Under the pieces are notes generated by a model. That model had not been told where the DNA came from, searched no databases, and worked only from the letters and a program-made list of their open reading frames with translations. Source: Hymenopus coronatus (Eukaryota; Arthropoda; Insecta; Mantodea; Hymenopodidae). Taken from it: a stretch of 64,000 bases of DNA. The stretch lies in contig CM060886.1 in the NCBI GenBank assembly GCA_030762935.1, positions 33,465,509 to 33,529,508 on the forward strand. The letters run 5' to 3'. Below are positions 1 to 11,965 of this stretch, one piece after another. The position numbers and the translations under genes were made by a program. The first letter of the stretch is position 1, and each line of letters opens with the position of its first letter.

Positions 1-392
1 CAGCTGTGAAAACTATTGTAGTTCGGTGCGGACGTGCTGTTTATTGTCCTATTTTTCGAGTGCAATAAGCAAACACAACCGGTATATGAGCTGCTCATGC
101 GCTCTCATCTTCCAGTTACTAGTAAGAAAAATAAACACAGGACCAGATGTATGTACAAATGCTGTCTGAACAGCAGCGTCACGAAATATATCACAGTTAC
201 AAAACATCTAACACTGAACACCGCTCCAAAGAGTGCTTAATTTATGTTTAGACTGTAATACTGAGTGAACAAAATTATGAATACAAATTAAGATATTCCT
301 AGCTACTCACCTCAAACAGTTCATTACACTGAACTCCTGGTTCGAGTTTATTTAATAATGTGAAGGTATAAAGTTGTATTTTATCGCTTATT

Positions 393-1226
393 TGTTTTTA
401 CTATGTACATAGTACATAGAGAAGGTATTGCACTTCACCCCAAAATTCGATAACGAGATATCACCGAAAAAATATGTTTTAGGGTCCCCTGTATCCAAAA
501 AAAAAAAAAATATGTCAGAAAAAGATCCGTGTGTGTCCATGTTTCTTGAACACGATAACTCAAAAATGAAAAGTCTGTAAAATACCAAACTTGGTATTTA
601 AGTTTAGTATGTTCCAGGAATGCGACAAAAATTTTTAGAAAAATCCTCCTTCCCCAAACTATTCTTTACATGGAACTTTTTCAAAAATGTTAATTTTCTC
701 AAAACTGCCTCCAACGATTTTGATTAAAATATAGTATATTAAAGATATTTATCTGACAAGTAAAATGTATATCTTGAATTTTCTGGGAATAACCTCTGAA
801 GACTACTTTATTCTGGATCAATTTTACGGAATTTTACGTAGCTACTAAACCGTACGATATGGGCAAAAACTCACCACACAAAAAATATAGAGCACATTAA
901 AACACACAATTTATCTAATATACATTTTTTCGTGGAGTTGATCGCTTTTTAGATATCCCTTGTTTTTGGTTTCAGCTTTAAATACGGGATTCTTCAATTC
1001 CTGTCCATACAAAGGAACTTCAATCACTCACTATCCAGCTTTTGACTATCACTTTAACCTCAGGTCGCCCTTATTTCGCTTCTACTTACAAGGAAGCAAG
1101 TAACAAAGCTATTTCTGCTAATATTTTCTCGATTAGCATGAAGTAAATAGAAGCATAAGCATTTTAACAATAATTTATTGCAGAGATGAAGAGAGTCATG
1201 TGAAGGGAATACATCCAATTTTTTAA
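393..1226 (+). repeat. Family R copy R1, near full length
   Basis: Reference copy of the dominant dispersed repeat. The left end has the CTATGTACATAG palindrome followed by AGAGAAGGTATTGCACT. The body then runs through the C-rich tract, the ATTTTCTGGGAATA segment and GTGGAGTTGATCG. The right end is a variant of TAGAGAAAGTCATGTGAA near position 1195. No open frame is shared between copies, so it is non-coding and non-autonomous. The class is not recognised: there is no long terminal inverted repeat and no poly(A) tail, and the ends share only the short inverted motif ACTTTCTCTA. Confidence 0.85.
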
Positions 1227-1765
1227 TTATTGCTGCGCTAATTATTTTCGGAAGATTATCTTTGGTAAATGTTTATTATATTAATGCTGAAAAATTGGTT
1301 CGGCTGCTAAGAGGGATCGAAGCATCCGGAAAATAATAACTTAAATGGTACTTTACCGAGTTGTTTTGCGCTCGTATCATACATTTAATGAAAAATACAC
1401 TATTGTAAGCTTTCAAGAGAAATATTTAGAGATGATTAAGAAGATATATATTACATTATATAATCAAATTCTTTCACTATTAAAGTGCTCTTACGTCCAT
1501 CTCTGAAGTAATTTCTCTGTACTTTCATTTTTGCTACAAGTGCCAATTCAAATGCGATAGGATGCTCAAGCTAGAAAACGAAATTTTACTTCTGAGCTGA
1601 AAACTATGGTAAAAATAAACTAAACATGGCCCTTTTAATCAATAAATGTTTTCAAAATTACTAAAATAGATATTGCTCTCTTAAAACCCGGACAAAGCTC
1701 TTTTGTAGATCCTTCATACATTCAAAATAAAATTATATCTACAGTGACAAAATTGCTACTAGTCT

Positions 1766-1970
1766 ATTTTTACTTTCTCTACCTCGTACATAGTGCATAG
1801 GTAGAGATTTATTATATTCCGATCAAAATTGGATACAAGATTTCACTGTAACTACACATTTTAGGATATTTTGATTGAAAAATAAACATTTTAGAAGGTC
1901 CAAACCTGTATTCCTGTGTCCATAAACAACATAACCCAAAACCAGAAAGTCTTTAAATACCACACTACTA
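1766..1970 (+). repeat. Family R fragment R2a (left end only)
   Basis: Starts TTTTTACTTTCTCTA and matches the first 200 bases of family R through the CAAAACCAGAAAGTC segment, with many substitutions. It is cut off where an opposite-orientation copy begins, so the two form a junction of inverted copies. It is more diverged than R1 or R3 and probably old. Confidence 0.6.
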
Positions 1971-2697
1971 TTACTTTCTCTAATAAGCTGTATTACCTAT
2001 TTTCTTATAAATATAAATAAGATAATATATCAGGCTAAAGCTATTGTCAAATCTTTTAAAAACTGTCGTGATTTGACGACATTGAATTGTTGATATTTTT
2101 GAATAGCCAGAAATAAAACAAATGCAACAGGAGTGACGATTTCCTGTGTGATAAAAGTATAAGTATTTTAACATTGAAACCAAAAATAAGGAATATTTCG
2201 GAAATGGCAACTCCACAATAAATGTTTTTGGAAAACTGTGTGCTTTTAACGAATTCTACATCTGTTGTGTAGCAAGATCTTGCATAATGCTTACAATTTA
2301 CCGATTATACAAAATTCATCCATAATGAAAGGCAATTCAGAGGCTGTTCTCAGGAAATTCAAGATTTGCTTTGTAAATATATTTAATACATGTAATTTGA
2401 ATCAAAATCGTTAGCTATTTTAAGAACATCGAACATTTTGAAATATGTTCCATGTGAAGGGCAATTTGCTTTGGGGGACTTTGCTGAAAATCGTCATGTC
2501 GAATTCTTTTATAGGTATATAAAAATTACACATTTGGTCTTATCCGACTTTTCGTTTTTGAGTTATCGTGTTCACATATGCACACACATATACATGTACT
2601 TTATTTAATTGTTATTCAGGTATCTCAAAGCATGTATTTCCGATAATATTTCGGAATAGAATTTTCTACTTGCTATGCATGTACATACTGGTAGAGC
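1971..2697 (-). repeat. Family R copy R2b, diverged
   Basis: Reads in reverse orientation. It contains the AATCAAAATCGTTAG segment near 2402, the TTTTCGTTTTTGAGTTATCGTG segment near 2552, a CACACA tract and a degraded terminal palindrome (GCATGTACATAC near 2675). Diverged throughout. Confidence 0.6.
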
Positions 2698-2904
2698 AGG
2701 CATCCCCGGACAATAGTATTCACGGCCATGCAGTGATATAGCATGTCAATTGTCCGAGAAGTATGGAAATCAATGTAAGTCGAATGCAATAAGAAAGAAA
2801 AAAATGTGGATGTTGTGAGCTGTGTGTTAAATTGATAAAGAATTATAAAATAGTATCTACATCATACCTCCACCTGGTTTAATTCACACCTACAATTCTG
2901 TAAC

Positions 2905-3818
2905 ACTTAAATTCTACGCACTATGTACATAGTGTATAGAGAAGGTATTGCACTCCACCAAAAAATTCGATACCGAGATTTCACCGGAAATATAAGTTTT
3001 AGGGTCCCCTGTACCCAAAAAAAAGTATTTTCAAAAACAGGTCCGTGTGTGTGTCCGGGTGTCCGTGTGTCCGTGTGTCAGTGTGTCGGTGTGTCAGTGT
3101 GCCTATGAACACGATAACTCAAAAACGAAAAGTCAGTAAAATATCAAACTTAATATATAAGTTTAGTATCTTCCAGGGATGCGACACGAAGATTTTGAGA
3201 AAAATCCCCCACCCCCAACTACCCTTTACTTGGAACTTTTTTTCGAAAATTTTGATTTTCTAAAAAATGGCTAACGATTTTGATTAGAATTTCGTATATT
3301 AAACATATTTACCTGACAAATAAAATGTGTATCTTGAATTTTCTGGGAATAGCCTCTGAAGAGTAGTTTATTCTGGATGAATTTTACTGAATTTTGAATA
3401 ACTGCTAAATCGTAAGAGATAGACAAAAACTTACTACACAAAAAATGTAGAGCACAGTAAAACACACAATTTATGTTATATACATTTTTTTTCGTGGAGT
3501 TCGTCGTTTTTGACACATTGCTTATTTTTGGTTTCTGCTATGAAAAACGTATACTTTCCTCATACAGGAACTTGTCAACTCCTATCCATATAAACAAAGG
3601 AACTTCATTGACATAGCAACCAGCTTTTGACTATCACTTTAACCTATGGTTGCCCCTTATTTCGCTTCTACTTACAAGGAAGGAGTAATAAGACTATTTC
3701 TGCTAATTTATTTTCTGATTAGCATAAAGTAAATAAAAGTATAAGCTTTTTAAGAATAATTTGTTGCAGGGATACAGAGAAAGTCATGTGAATGGTACAC
3801 ATCAGATTTTTATTTCTC
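2905..3818 (+). repeat. Family R copy R3, full length
   Basis: Complete from the left-end palindrome (CTATGTACATAG at about 2921) to GAAAGTCATGTGAATGG at about 3780. The internal GTGT tract is expanded here to roughly ten GTGTSYS-type units (3043-3102), showing that this fixed internal position behaves as a microsatellite seed. Confidence 0.85.
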
Positions 3819-3819
3819 A

Positions 3820-4470
3820 TTTTCTCACTTCACTGAGTTGCTGCATTTCTGAGGACCCATAGCATCCAACACCATGGTTACCTAGCTATCGGGTCCTATT
3901 TAATTCTCCTTATTCCATTTTTATAATTTCCTTTGTCCATCTACTTCTTACTACAATTAAATATTTTCCTATTCATGATAAATTTTCCTTTAATTTAGCT
4001 CTTAACATCCTTTTACCTATAACTTCATTTGGTAATTTTTCTCTCTTAATCATTGTTCCTTCGTTTTCAAGAATTAAATGTCAATAATTATTAGATTTCT
4101 TATTACGCAATAGACATTTACCTTGGTTTGCTCCTTCTCCTAAGTCTTTTAACCTCACCACCTCTGTCCCAGTCCATGCAAAATCCTCTCTTGCTGGTTG
4201 AAGTGAAATAAATACATACCTCCACCTGGTTTTAGCAAGAAATTTAATTGGCATATCCTCTCGTCCTCTTTTTCTTTTCTTATTATTTTTTTGCGAGGGC
4301 GGATGTGCACCAGAGGGATCCAAGTCAGTTTTAGTCTTATTGAGAAAACAAACAAACAATTGCAGGGTGGAAAGGTACAACAGCATGAAAAGTATTGCTA
4401 TTCCAACAGAAGTTGAGGACACCTTGTGGGGAAAATTCGAATCACATGTAAGTTGCATAAAGTGATAACA
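3820..4470. other. No recognised element; T/C-rich stretch
   Basis: Pyrimidine-rich on the + strand. An open frame of 125 codons on the minus strand (4081-4458) has no motif I recognise and biased low-complexity composition. The 18-mer CATACCTCCACCTGGTTT occurs here (about 4216) and again at about 2865, so the stretch is probably also repeat-derived. Confidence 0.4.
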
Positions 4471-4548
4471 TTGGCCTCATAGGTCAGATGGCAGAGCAGC
4501 GGCTCAGAAAGTCAAGATTGACGATTCGGATCCCACCATACCATTGAA
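4471..4548 (+). mobile_element. tRNA-like SINE head, fragment
   Basis: An A-box-like TAGGTCAGATGGCAGAGC is followed about 35 bases later by a B-box-like GATTCGGATCCC, the spacing of a polymerase III internal promoter. Only the tRNA-related head is discernible. It is not a functional tRNA, because no acceptor stem pairs around it. Confidence 0.45.
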
Positions 4549-5711
4549 GGTTTTAATTTTATGATTACTTCGAAATTTAGAGTATCTTAAATAAATGTTG
4601 TCAGAGGGTTTTTGATAGCATTTTACGCTCGCTTTTATTACATATGGCACCGTAGGTCAATTATTGTTATCAGAAGCTTCTAACTCTTTCCAAGTAATGA
4701 CAATGTTTTCGAGACGAACGTAATTCATTTTTCATAGTTTATTTATGTATAACTGAGTTACTTACCATTACTTTTTACTTTGTAATACCACACTGTTCCA
4801 GTAACCCTGTTCGTAGTATTATTTGCCCCACTTTGGCACTGTTCTAATGAAATACTCCATAAAACTTCACAACCATCGCGGCGCTAATTCAATAATTACC
4901 AGTTAGTTGTCCACCTGCTTTGTTCCTTCCAAATGGTATGAAATAAGGAGTACTACATTATATACAAAACTATTTCATTAGTTCACTCCATTAACTTTCG
5001 CCTTAAACCTCCATTCCTTCGCCTCTGAGTCAGGATCCGACCTCTGGTCTTTTGACATAAAACCATTAGGAAACGGGTAATGTTACAAGTGCCTTGCAGC
5101 ACTCAGGTAAAATGCATCTTTTCCATCCCTTTGGCCGCTCACTTTATTCAAAGCAATAAGATATTAACACAACTGGGCACGTTGGAACTCAAATGATAAG
5201 GGTATTCTAACAGCATTAAATAAAGAACGATACTACAGGAAATCAAAGACACTGGCACATGTTTTTGTTCCCAGCCACTCCTTCAAAACACTTAGGAATG
5301 ACAAAGAACACATTTTACTTAAAACTAATGGTAATAAAGCACCACCAACATTTATGTCAATGTGATTTAAAATCAAAATCAATTTTATTACTAGTATGCG
5401 CGTGGAAATAATTCGTTATAATCAACTGATTTAATATATCTTAATTGTTGATAAATTGCAACTTCCTACTGTCGTCAGTTTTAGAATACGTTTTTCCATG
5501 TTACTTTGTTATTGAAAATAAGAATAACTATATTCGTTATTTATGAATAATTTAAGATGCAGAAAAAAAAGTTTAGTTTTAGGTAGGTTAAGATTTATCA
5601 GCTCTTACATTTATTTTAAAATGCCTTGTTTATGAAAGTTATCAACACACATTTTCTTTCATTTACTTAAAAATATTGTCATGTGTAGAACATTTTAAAA
5701 ATACACCTTTA
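4549..5711. other. No recognised element
   Basis: AT-rich sequence without a repeat, open frame or RNA gene that I can identify. Confidence 0.4.
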
Positions 5712-5792
5712 TTTTAGTCTAACGGAAGGGCTCAAGCGGTAATATCTGTGGCCCTCATTTGAGAGGTTCTGGGTTGAAATCCCCAGGTTTGT
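5712..5792 (+). mobile_element. tRNA-like SINE head, fragment
   Basis: GGGCTCAAGCGGTAA resembles an A box and GGGTTGAAATCCCC a B box, about 40 bases apart. A T-rich tract follows at once (5787-5820). Probably a short or truncated SINE; low divergence cannot be judged from a single copy. Confidence 0.45.
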
Positions 5793-6263
5793 TTTTTTGT
5801 TTGTTTTTTTTTTTTGTATTTTTTCCCTTGGTTTCCATAAGCCGCTATAATAATTACCGAATTGGAAATTTGGTAAATTCAACCAAAGTTCTACCTTCAT
5901 TTTAAAACATAGATAAACTGAAAATAAATGTAATTTACGATTTTGATGCCATCTATCTACAGACAGCAAAATTAACTAGCCGGACGACACACCAACGCCA
6001 TCTTCCTGACGTGCAGCAGACTGTATGGTGTATGAGACCTCGATGCTGGCAGTACAGCAAGTACAGATGGTGCAAAAGCAGCTAGACTGGATAACACTCT
6101 CACACCATCTGCTTGACGCGAAACGAAAGTGGGGTGGTACGAGGATGAGACCACAAAGGCTCTACGTTCTACCTCATACTGATCAACGTGTGTTTCACCT
6201 AACAGAACCGTCGCAATATAACCAATTAAGCGACGTAAAATAAATAAGATTTCATTGTAAACC
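5793..6263. other. No recognised element; short open frames only
   Basis: Contains a 72-codon frame on the + strand (6025-6243) with a Gln-rich start and a basic middle. No domain is recognised and nothing marks it as a gene. It ends just before an R copy. Confidence 0.35.
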
Positions 6264-6964
6264 TAAAAAATCTGATGTCTACCATTCACATGACTTTCTC
6301 TACATCTCTGCGTCAAATGATTCTTAAAAAGCTTGTACTTCTGTTTACCTCATGCTAATCAGGAAAAAAATAGCAGGAATAGTCTTATTACTTGCTTCCT
6401 TGTAAGTAAAACCGAAGTAAGAGAGTGCTGTAGGTTAAAGTGATAGTCATAAATAGACATAAATTGTGTGTTTTAATGTACTCTCCGTGTAGTAAGTTTT
6501 TGTCCATCTCTTACGGTTTAGCAGTTATTCAAAATTTCGTAAAATGCATTCAGAATAAAGTACTCTTCATAGGCTATTCCTAGAAAATTCAAAAGATACA
6601 CTTTATTTGTTAGGTAAATATCTTTAATATACGAAATTTTAATCAAAATCGTTAAGGCCATTTTTGAACAAATCAAAATTTTCGAAAAAAGTTCCATGTA
6701 AAGGGTAGTTGGGGGTGGGGTATCTTTCTCAAAATCTTCATGTCGCATCCCTGGAAGATATTAAACTTAAATACCAACTTTGGTATTTCACCGCATTATC
6801 GTGTTCACGGACACACACTGACCTTTTTCCGAAAATGTTTTTTATAGATAAAGGGGACCCTAAAGCATATATTTCCGGTGAAATCTCGATATCGAATTTT
6901 TGGGTGGAGTGCAATACCTTCTCTATACACTATGTACATAGTACGTATAGAGAAAGTAAAAATA
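6264..6964 (-). repeat. Family R copy R4, internally deleted
   Basis: Both ends are present: AATCTGATGT with CATTCACATGACTTTCTCTA at the left edge, and CTATGTACATAG with TAGAGAAAGTAA at the right edge. About 130 bases are missing near 6450, between the AAAGTGATAGTCA segment and the ATAAATTGTGTGTTTTAA segment. Confidence 0.85.
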
Positions 6965-7639
6965 TGCACTCTTTTCTTGAAATAAAACCTACACTGTAGG
7001 GATTTTTGTATCCATTCAGTTGTTCCCTCCCTCCTAGCTGTTCCACTGATAGGTCCGAGCAAGCGAGCACCTTGGCTTGCTGGCTTCCTCCAATAGAAAA
7101 TATCATCACACACAGTGAAAAACATGAATTCGTTCATACCAGTCTGAGGAAGCGTTTTCTGAAAATATTTATGAAATTAGTAGAAATGAGCATCATTAAC
7201 GCGCGAAAAGCTTTGCAATATTGATGTGTAAGCCGAGCTCTATAATTATTATATTCCGCTTCTCCCACTGGCTGCATATAATTAATTATACACGACCAGT
7301 CAATATTGACAGCTTACCTTATCTGCGTTCATGATTTATAAATAATCAGCCCTGTCATTTAATAGATATTGATTTAATGAAAATCGAAGGCCAGTTAAAC
7401 TATTCCATTATTATAGCAAATTTGTTCTAGAAACAAAAGAACGAATGTAACGTTAATTTGTTTGCGATTGCAGTTGAATTGTGTGGTTTATTTCGGATGA
7501 AGAAAAGTCGCCTGAATATTTAGTGCATAATTAGTGCTAAGTAATGGAGGTGGTAGCTTTGACAGCATCGTTTTTATCAAGCAAATTGAGGATGAAGTAT
7601 GAAGCAGCACATAAGGATTCTGTTTCTTTTTTGCTTTTA
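6965..7639. other. No recognised element
   Basis: AT-rich, with a moderately GC-rich patch at 7030-7090. No supported gene. Confidence 0.35.
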
Positions 7640-7866
7640 TTTTTTTGGGATGGTGTTAACGCCCGCTTTTACTACCAAGGCACCACAGGCGATGACACTG
7701 GTGATACCTGGAACGAAGATGGAGCACCGGTGGAATGCAATGGCGGGGGAAGCCGGAGAATCCGGAGTAAACCGCTTGTTCAACACAAATCTCACGTGCG
7801 GTCGCTTGGGATCGAATTCTCTAGGCGAGAATTGTCTAACCACTCGGCCACGGCGTGGCGGTTGAG
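7640..7866 (-). mobile_element. SINE-A copy A1
   Basis: tRNA-derived SINE. Read on the minus strand it starts CCACGCCGTGGCCGAGTGGT (A box), has GAGAATTCGATCCCAAGCG (B box), and then a GC-rich body with TCTCCGGCTTCCCCCGCCAT, CGGTGCTCCATCTTCGTTCC and CATCGCCTGTGGTGCC. It ends at GTAAAAGCGGGCGTTAACACC. Seven copies occur in this window, and open frames across it are fortuitous. Confidence 0.85.
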
Positions 7867-8069
7867 GGTCTGTGAAATGTTATGAAGTTCACAACGAGTT
7901 ATAGAACAATAGAAATCTTTGCTTACATAACTTCAGCTTTTCATTACAGTCTCAGAAACCTTCGTCTCTATGGACATATTATTCTATGCACGTAGCTATA
8001 TTAATTCATTAGTACGCTTGATGAAACTATGTATCGTATAAGCAGTCATTAAATAGTTATGGATAGACA

Positions 8070-9195
8070 TTGTTAATTTTTTCATAGAAGCCGTTTGCAT
8101 TTGTAGGATAGGAGTTGGTTAGGTAGAGGTAGAGGTTGAATAATTTAATGCCATATCCGGAATTTGAACCACGGATCTCTCGGTCTCTGTCAGGTTGCTC
8201 TAATCACTGAGCTACCAAGAAAATATGCCGACATGGCATTAAATTCCTTAACTGATACCCATGTGCATTAAATTCCTTAACTGACTCTCATGTGCATTAA
8301 ATTCCTTAATTGACTCCCATGTGCATTAAATTCCTTAACTGACACGCATGTGCAATAAATTTCTTAACTGACTCGTATGTGCATTAAATTCCTTAACTGA
8401 CTCGCATGTGCATTAAATTCCTTAACTTACTCGCTTGTGCATTAAATTCCTTAAATGACCCCCATGTTCATTAAATTACTTTATTGACTCCCATGTGCAT
8501 TAAATTCTTTAACTGACTCCCATGTGCATTAAATTCCTTAACTGATCTCCATGTGCATTAAATTCCTTAACTGACTCGCATGTGCATTAAATTCCTTAAC
8601 TGACTCCCATGTGCATTAAATTCTTTAACTGACTCGCATGTGCATTAAATTCCTTAACTGATCCCCATGTGCATTAAATTCTTTAACTGACCCCCATGTG
8701 CATTAAATTCCTTAACTGACCCCCATGTGCATTAAATTCCTTAACTGACTCCCATATGCATTAAATTCCCTAACTGACTCCCATGTGCATTAAATTCCTT
8801 AACTGACCCCCATGTGCAGTAAATTCCTTAATTGGCTCCCATGTGCATTAAATTCCTTAACTGACTCGCATGTGCATTAAATTCTTTAACTGACTCGCAT
8901 GTGCATTAAATTCCTTAACTGACCCCCATGTGAATTAAATTCCTTAACTGACTCCCATGTGCATTAAATTCCTTAACTGACTCGCATGTGCATTAAATTC
9001 CTTAACTGACTCTCATGTGCATTAAATTCCTTAACTGACTCCCATGTGCATTAAATTCCTTAACTGACTCGCATGTGCATTAAATTCCTTGACTGACTCG
9101 CATGTTTCCCGGTAAACAATAAGATGATCTCAAAGTGTTTGAAATGACATACCCTAATTGCGACTTAACAATGTCATAAGTACTTTAGGTCCGGG
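8070..9195 (-). mobile_element. SINE-B copy carrying an internal minisatellite
   Basis: The minus strand reads as SINE-B. The tRNA-like region (GGTAGCTCAGTGATTAGAGC A box; GTGGTTCAAATTCC B box) lies at 8150-8220 and the 3' end ACAAATGCAAACGGCTTC at 8085-8102. The 5' part, with GTTTACCGGGAAACATGCGA, lies at 9090-9120 and runs to about 9195. The tRNA-like part and the 5' part are normally adjacent but are separated here by a tandem array (8232-9105). Confidence 0.8.
8232..9105. repeat. Minisatellite, 29-bp unit, about 30 copies
   Basis: Head-to-tail array of a 29-base unit: CTTAACTGACTCCCATGTGC followed by ATTAAATTC. Most variation is at two sites (TCCC/TCGC/CCCC before ATGTG, and TTCCTT/TTCTTT). 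Adjacent units differ by few bases, and some variants recur in alternating patterns. The unit is an exact expansion of SINE-B sequence, where GCATTGAATTTCTCAACTGA with CTCGCATGTTTCC occurs once. Confidence 0.95.
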
Positions 9196-9236
9196 ACTTC
9201 ATATTTAACCAACTATCAGGTCAATTCATGTTAATT

Positions 9237-9500
9237 AATTAATGCCAATCAATTGAGGAGTTTAATGCCGTGTCGTCATGTTGCCATGGTAGCTCAGTGA
9301 CTAGAGCAACCGACTAGAGACGGAGAGATCCATAGTTCAAATATCGGCTATTAAATTGAATTTTCCGGTGTGATTCTACCTAACCAACTCCTGTCCTTCA
9401 CACGGCTTGTACAAAAAACAATACTTAACATTAATTGATCTCATAGTTAAACTGTGAATCCTGGGACCTAAAACACTTACCACATTGTAAGTTGACCTTA
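9237..9500 (+). mobile_element. SINE-B copy, + orientation, with adjoining 5' fragment
   Basis: CCATGGTAGCTCAGTGACTA (A box) is at about 9282 and CATAGTTCAAATATCGGCTA (degraded B box) at about 9331. The body is CCTAACCAACTCCTGTCC and the end CACGGCTTGTACAAAAAACA. It lies head-to-head with the minus copy at 8070-9195. A further scrap of SINE-B start (GAATCCTGGGACCTAAAACA, ACATTGTAAGTTG) follows at 9456-9495. Confidence 0.75.
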
Positions 9501-9954
9501 GGTTATGTTACAACCACATGTACAAAGATGTTGAGGTTTTGTTTAAAACTTTTCATTTTAGCTATTTCTACCTTACTTTTTTCTTTCCAGAGCAGAATTT
9601 CACTGCAGTCTGCCTTCTCTTCAGCATATGTTTTATGTGCAACTGTGAAGGGTTCGTGACAGAAATGGCTCTCACGTTGCTTCTGGACTCGTGTAAATAA
9701 TTCAGCTCACCACATCCAGAGTTCGCATGTCGACAGTACTTTGTTTCACTTTCTTTCGCAGTAAACTGTTATAAGCTTAATGAGCTCGCGTACATAAGCT
9801 GCACTGCAAGACCATATTGCATCATACCACTTCATTAGACACAAGAAGACCTGCTATTTTAATGTTACTCTTCTGGTAATGCAAAATGCTTTATTATGTT
9901 ATAAACATAATCGAAGAACTTTAAATACATTCACATTAATTTTAATTACATCAA
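9501..9954. other. No recognised element
   Basis: AT-rich, no supported gene or repeat. Confidence 0.35.
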
Positions 9955-10832
9955 AAAGTAAAATCTGATGTAATCCATTCACATGATTTCTCTATATCTC
10001 TGCAACATATTTTTGTTAAAAATGTTATGCTTCTATTTACTTCATGCTAAGTTAGAAAAAATTAGCAGAAATAGTCTTATTACTTGCTTCCCTGTAAGTA
10101 AAAGCGAAATAAGGGGATAGCAAAGGTTAAAGTGATAGCAAAAGCTGGTTGCTATGTGACTGAAGTTCCCTTGTTTGTATGGACAGGAGTTGACAAATTC
10201 CTGTATGACTTTTAAGGCTGAAACAAAAAACAAGGAATATCTAAAAAGCGATCAACTCCACGAAAAAATATATATTGTGTGCTTTAATGTGCTCTACATT
10301 TTTTGTGTGGTAGGTTTTTGTCTATCTCTTACGCTTTACCAGTTACACAAAATTCCGTAAAATTCATCCAGAATAAAGTAGTCTTCAGAGGCTAATCCCA
10401 GAAAATTCAAGATATATATATTATTTGTCAAGTATATGTCTTTAATATATGATATTTTTATCAAAATCGTTAGAGCCATTTTTTTAGAAAATCAAATTTT
10501 TCGAAATTTTTTCCATATGAAGGGTAGTTGGGGGTGGGTGATTTTCTTGAATCCTTGTGTCGCATCCTCGGAAGATACTGAACTTAAGTACTAAGTTTGA
10601 TATTTAACGGTATTTTCGTTTTTGAGCTATGCTGCCCACAGACACACAGACATACACACATATACACAGACAGACACACACACGGATATTTTTTCTAAAA
10701 ATGCTTTTTTTGGATTCAGGTGGTCTCAAAACAAGTATTTCCGGTGAAATTTCGATATCGAATTTTGGGTACAATGCAATACCTTCTCTATACACTATGT
10801 GCATAGTACATATAGAGAAAGTAATAGTTCAT
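9955..10832 (-). repeat. Family R copy R5, full length
   Basis: Both ends are present, ending CTATGTGCATAG and TAGAGAAAGTAAT. The internal tract is expanded to about 55 bases of CA/CAGA repeats (10634-10685). Confidence 0.9.
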
Positions 10833-10905
10833 TCTTATGTAAAAGAAATGAACAAAGAACGAGAAGAGCTTTATTTCGTGCTCCCTAAAGAAATTAAAAT
10901 GTAAT

Positions 10906-11120
10906 TATTACTTTCTCTATACGTACTATGTACATAATGTGAAGAGAAGGTATTGCATTACGCCCAAGAATTCGACACGGTGATTTCACCGGAAATACAT
11001 ATTTTGGTACCTCCTGAATCCAAGAAAAAACGTTTTTAGAAAAATGTCCCTGTGTGTCTGTGGGCAGCTTGGCTCGAAAACGAAAAGACAGTTATATACC
11101 AAATTTGGTATTTAAAACAT
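10906..11120 (+). repeat. Family R fragment R6 (left end only)
   Basis: Starts TTACTTTCTCTATACGTACT. It matches through AAATTTGGTATTTAAAACAT and then stops. It faces R5 across 75 bases, so the two left ends are head-to-head. Confidence 0.8.
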
Positions 11121-11965
11121 ATTTATGTCTTTCAGTATAATTTAAAGATAGTTAAAAGTGGCAAATCAAAAATTTAACTTCCAATGAAATACACTACAAC
11201 TTTGTCTCCCGTGTGACAACAATGTACAAACCAATACACCTCAAAAACAATGTTTGTAACATAGATCTTTAAACATGTAACATTTGGACTACTTTTCTGG
11301 ATTCCATTCCGATTTCAATCAGCTTCTAAATATTATAGATTAAAAACCAGTGCATTCATTTCTTGCCACCGCTTTCTTTTAGCCAACAAACTTTCGGAAG
11401 TTTTCTGCTGCAAACTCAATTTGATGCCTATTTGTCCTAACAATTAATTCTGTGCCGATGTTAATAACATTTGAAATATGTCGACTAATTTTTCAAACCC
11501 TTATGAGGAAAATTTCAACTTGAGACATGCGGTGGTGGCTATGAAAATTTAACAAGGTTTTAACCATTTATAGTTGCTAATTTTCTTTCATATTTAAATC
11601 AAACTTTAAATAGATCTATTCATTTTATTCAAAGACTACTGCACAATTTAAATTATGTATGTGCACTTTTTCATCTAAAGTGTAAGGTTCAGTCTGAACC
11701 TCTTTTGGTTTGGTACTGATTTAAACCGCTTTTGAAGTATTTCGACATCTCAGCTCCCCACTTACAACACTTAGCGAGTTGTTTCATGCATTCTTAAGTA
11801 CAAAATGATGTTTTTGTGTGTTCCACCTTAGTGTACGCACAAAATGGTGTTTCCATCTATGTAACCAGAGATACAATCGCCTGTATGTTATAACGTAGGG
11901 TTACGTTATAACATTTGCCAAACTGTACTTTGTACATTCTGCAGCTAAGTTCTTGAAACATAGTT
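11121..11965. other. No recognised element
   Basis: AT-rich, with no open frame or repeat I can place. It contains a small inverted motif GTAGGGTTACGTTATAAC near 11896. Confidence 0.35.

Noticed and set aside
393..1226. Family R as an LTR or solo LTR
   Set aside because: No TG..CA ends, no fixed 4-6-bp duplication across copies, and no internal region bounded by two copies in direct orientation with retroviral genes.
6025..6243. 72-codon frame considered as a fragment of a PIF/Harbinger-associated protein
   Set aside because: Resemblance was only in a few basic and aromatic residues and no ordered motif could be confirmed.
6805..7137. 110-codon minus frame, and similar frames over R copies such as 15421-15765 and 27509-27823
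   Set aside because: These frames appear in family R copies on either strand, differ in start and end from copy to copy, and are broken in most, with no sign of selection.
8150..8220. tRNA-like segments considered as real tRNA genes
   Set aside because: A and B boxes are present, but acceptor and anticodon stems do not pair and the segments are embedded in repeated SINE bodies. The same holds for the SINE-A, E, F and G heads.
8232..9105. Regular array considered as CRISPR
   Set aside because: Units are contiguous 29-mers with no spacers, the unit derives from a SINE, and the context is an animal genome.
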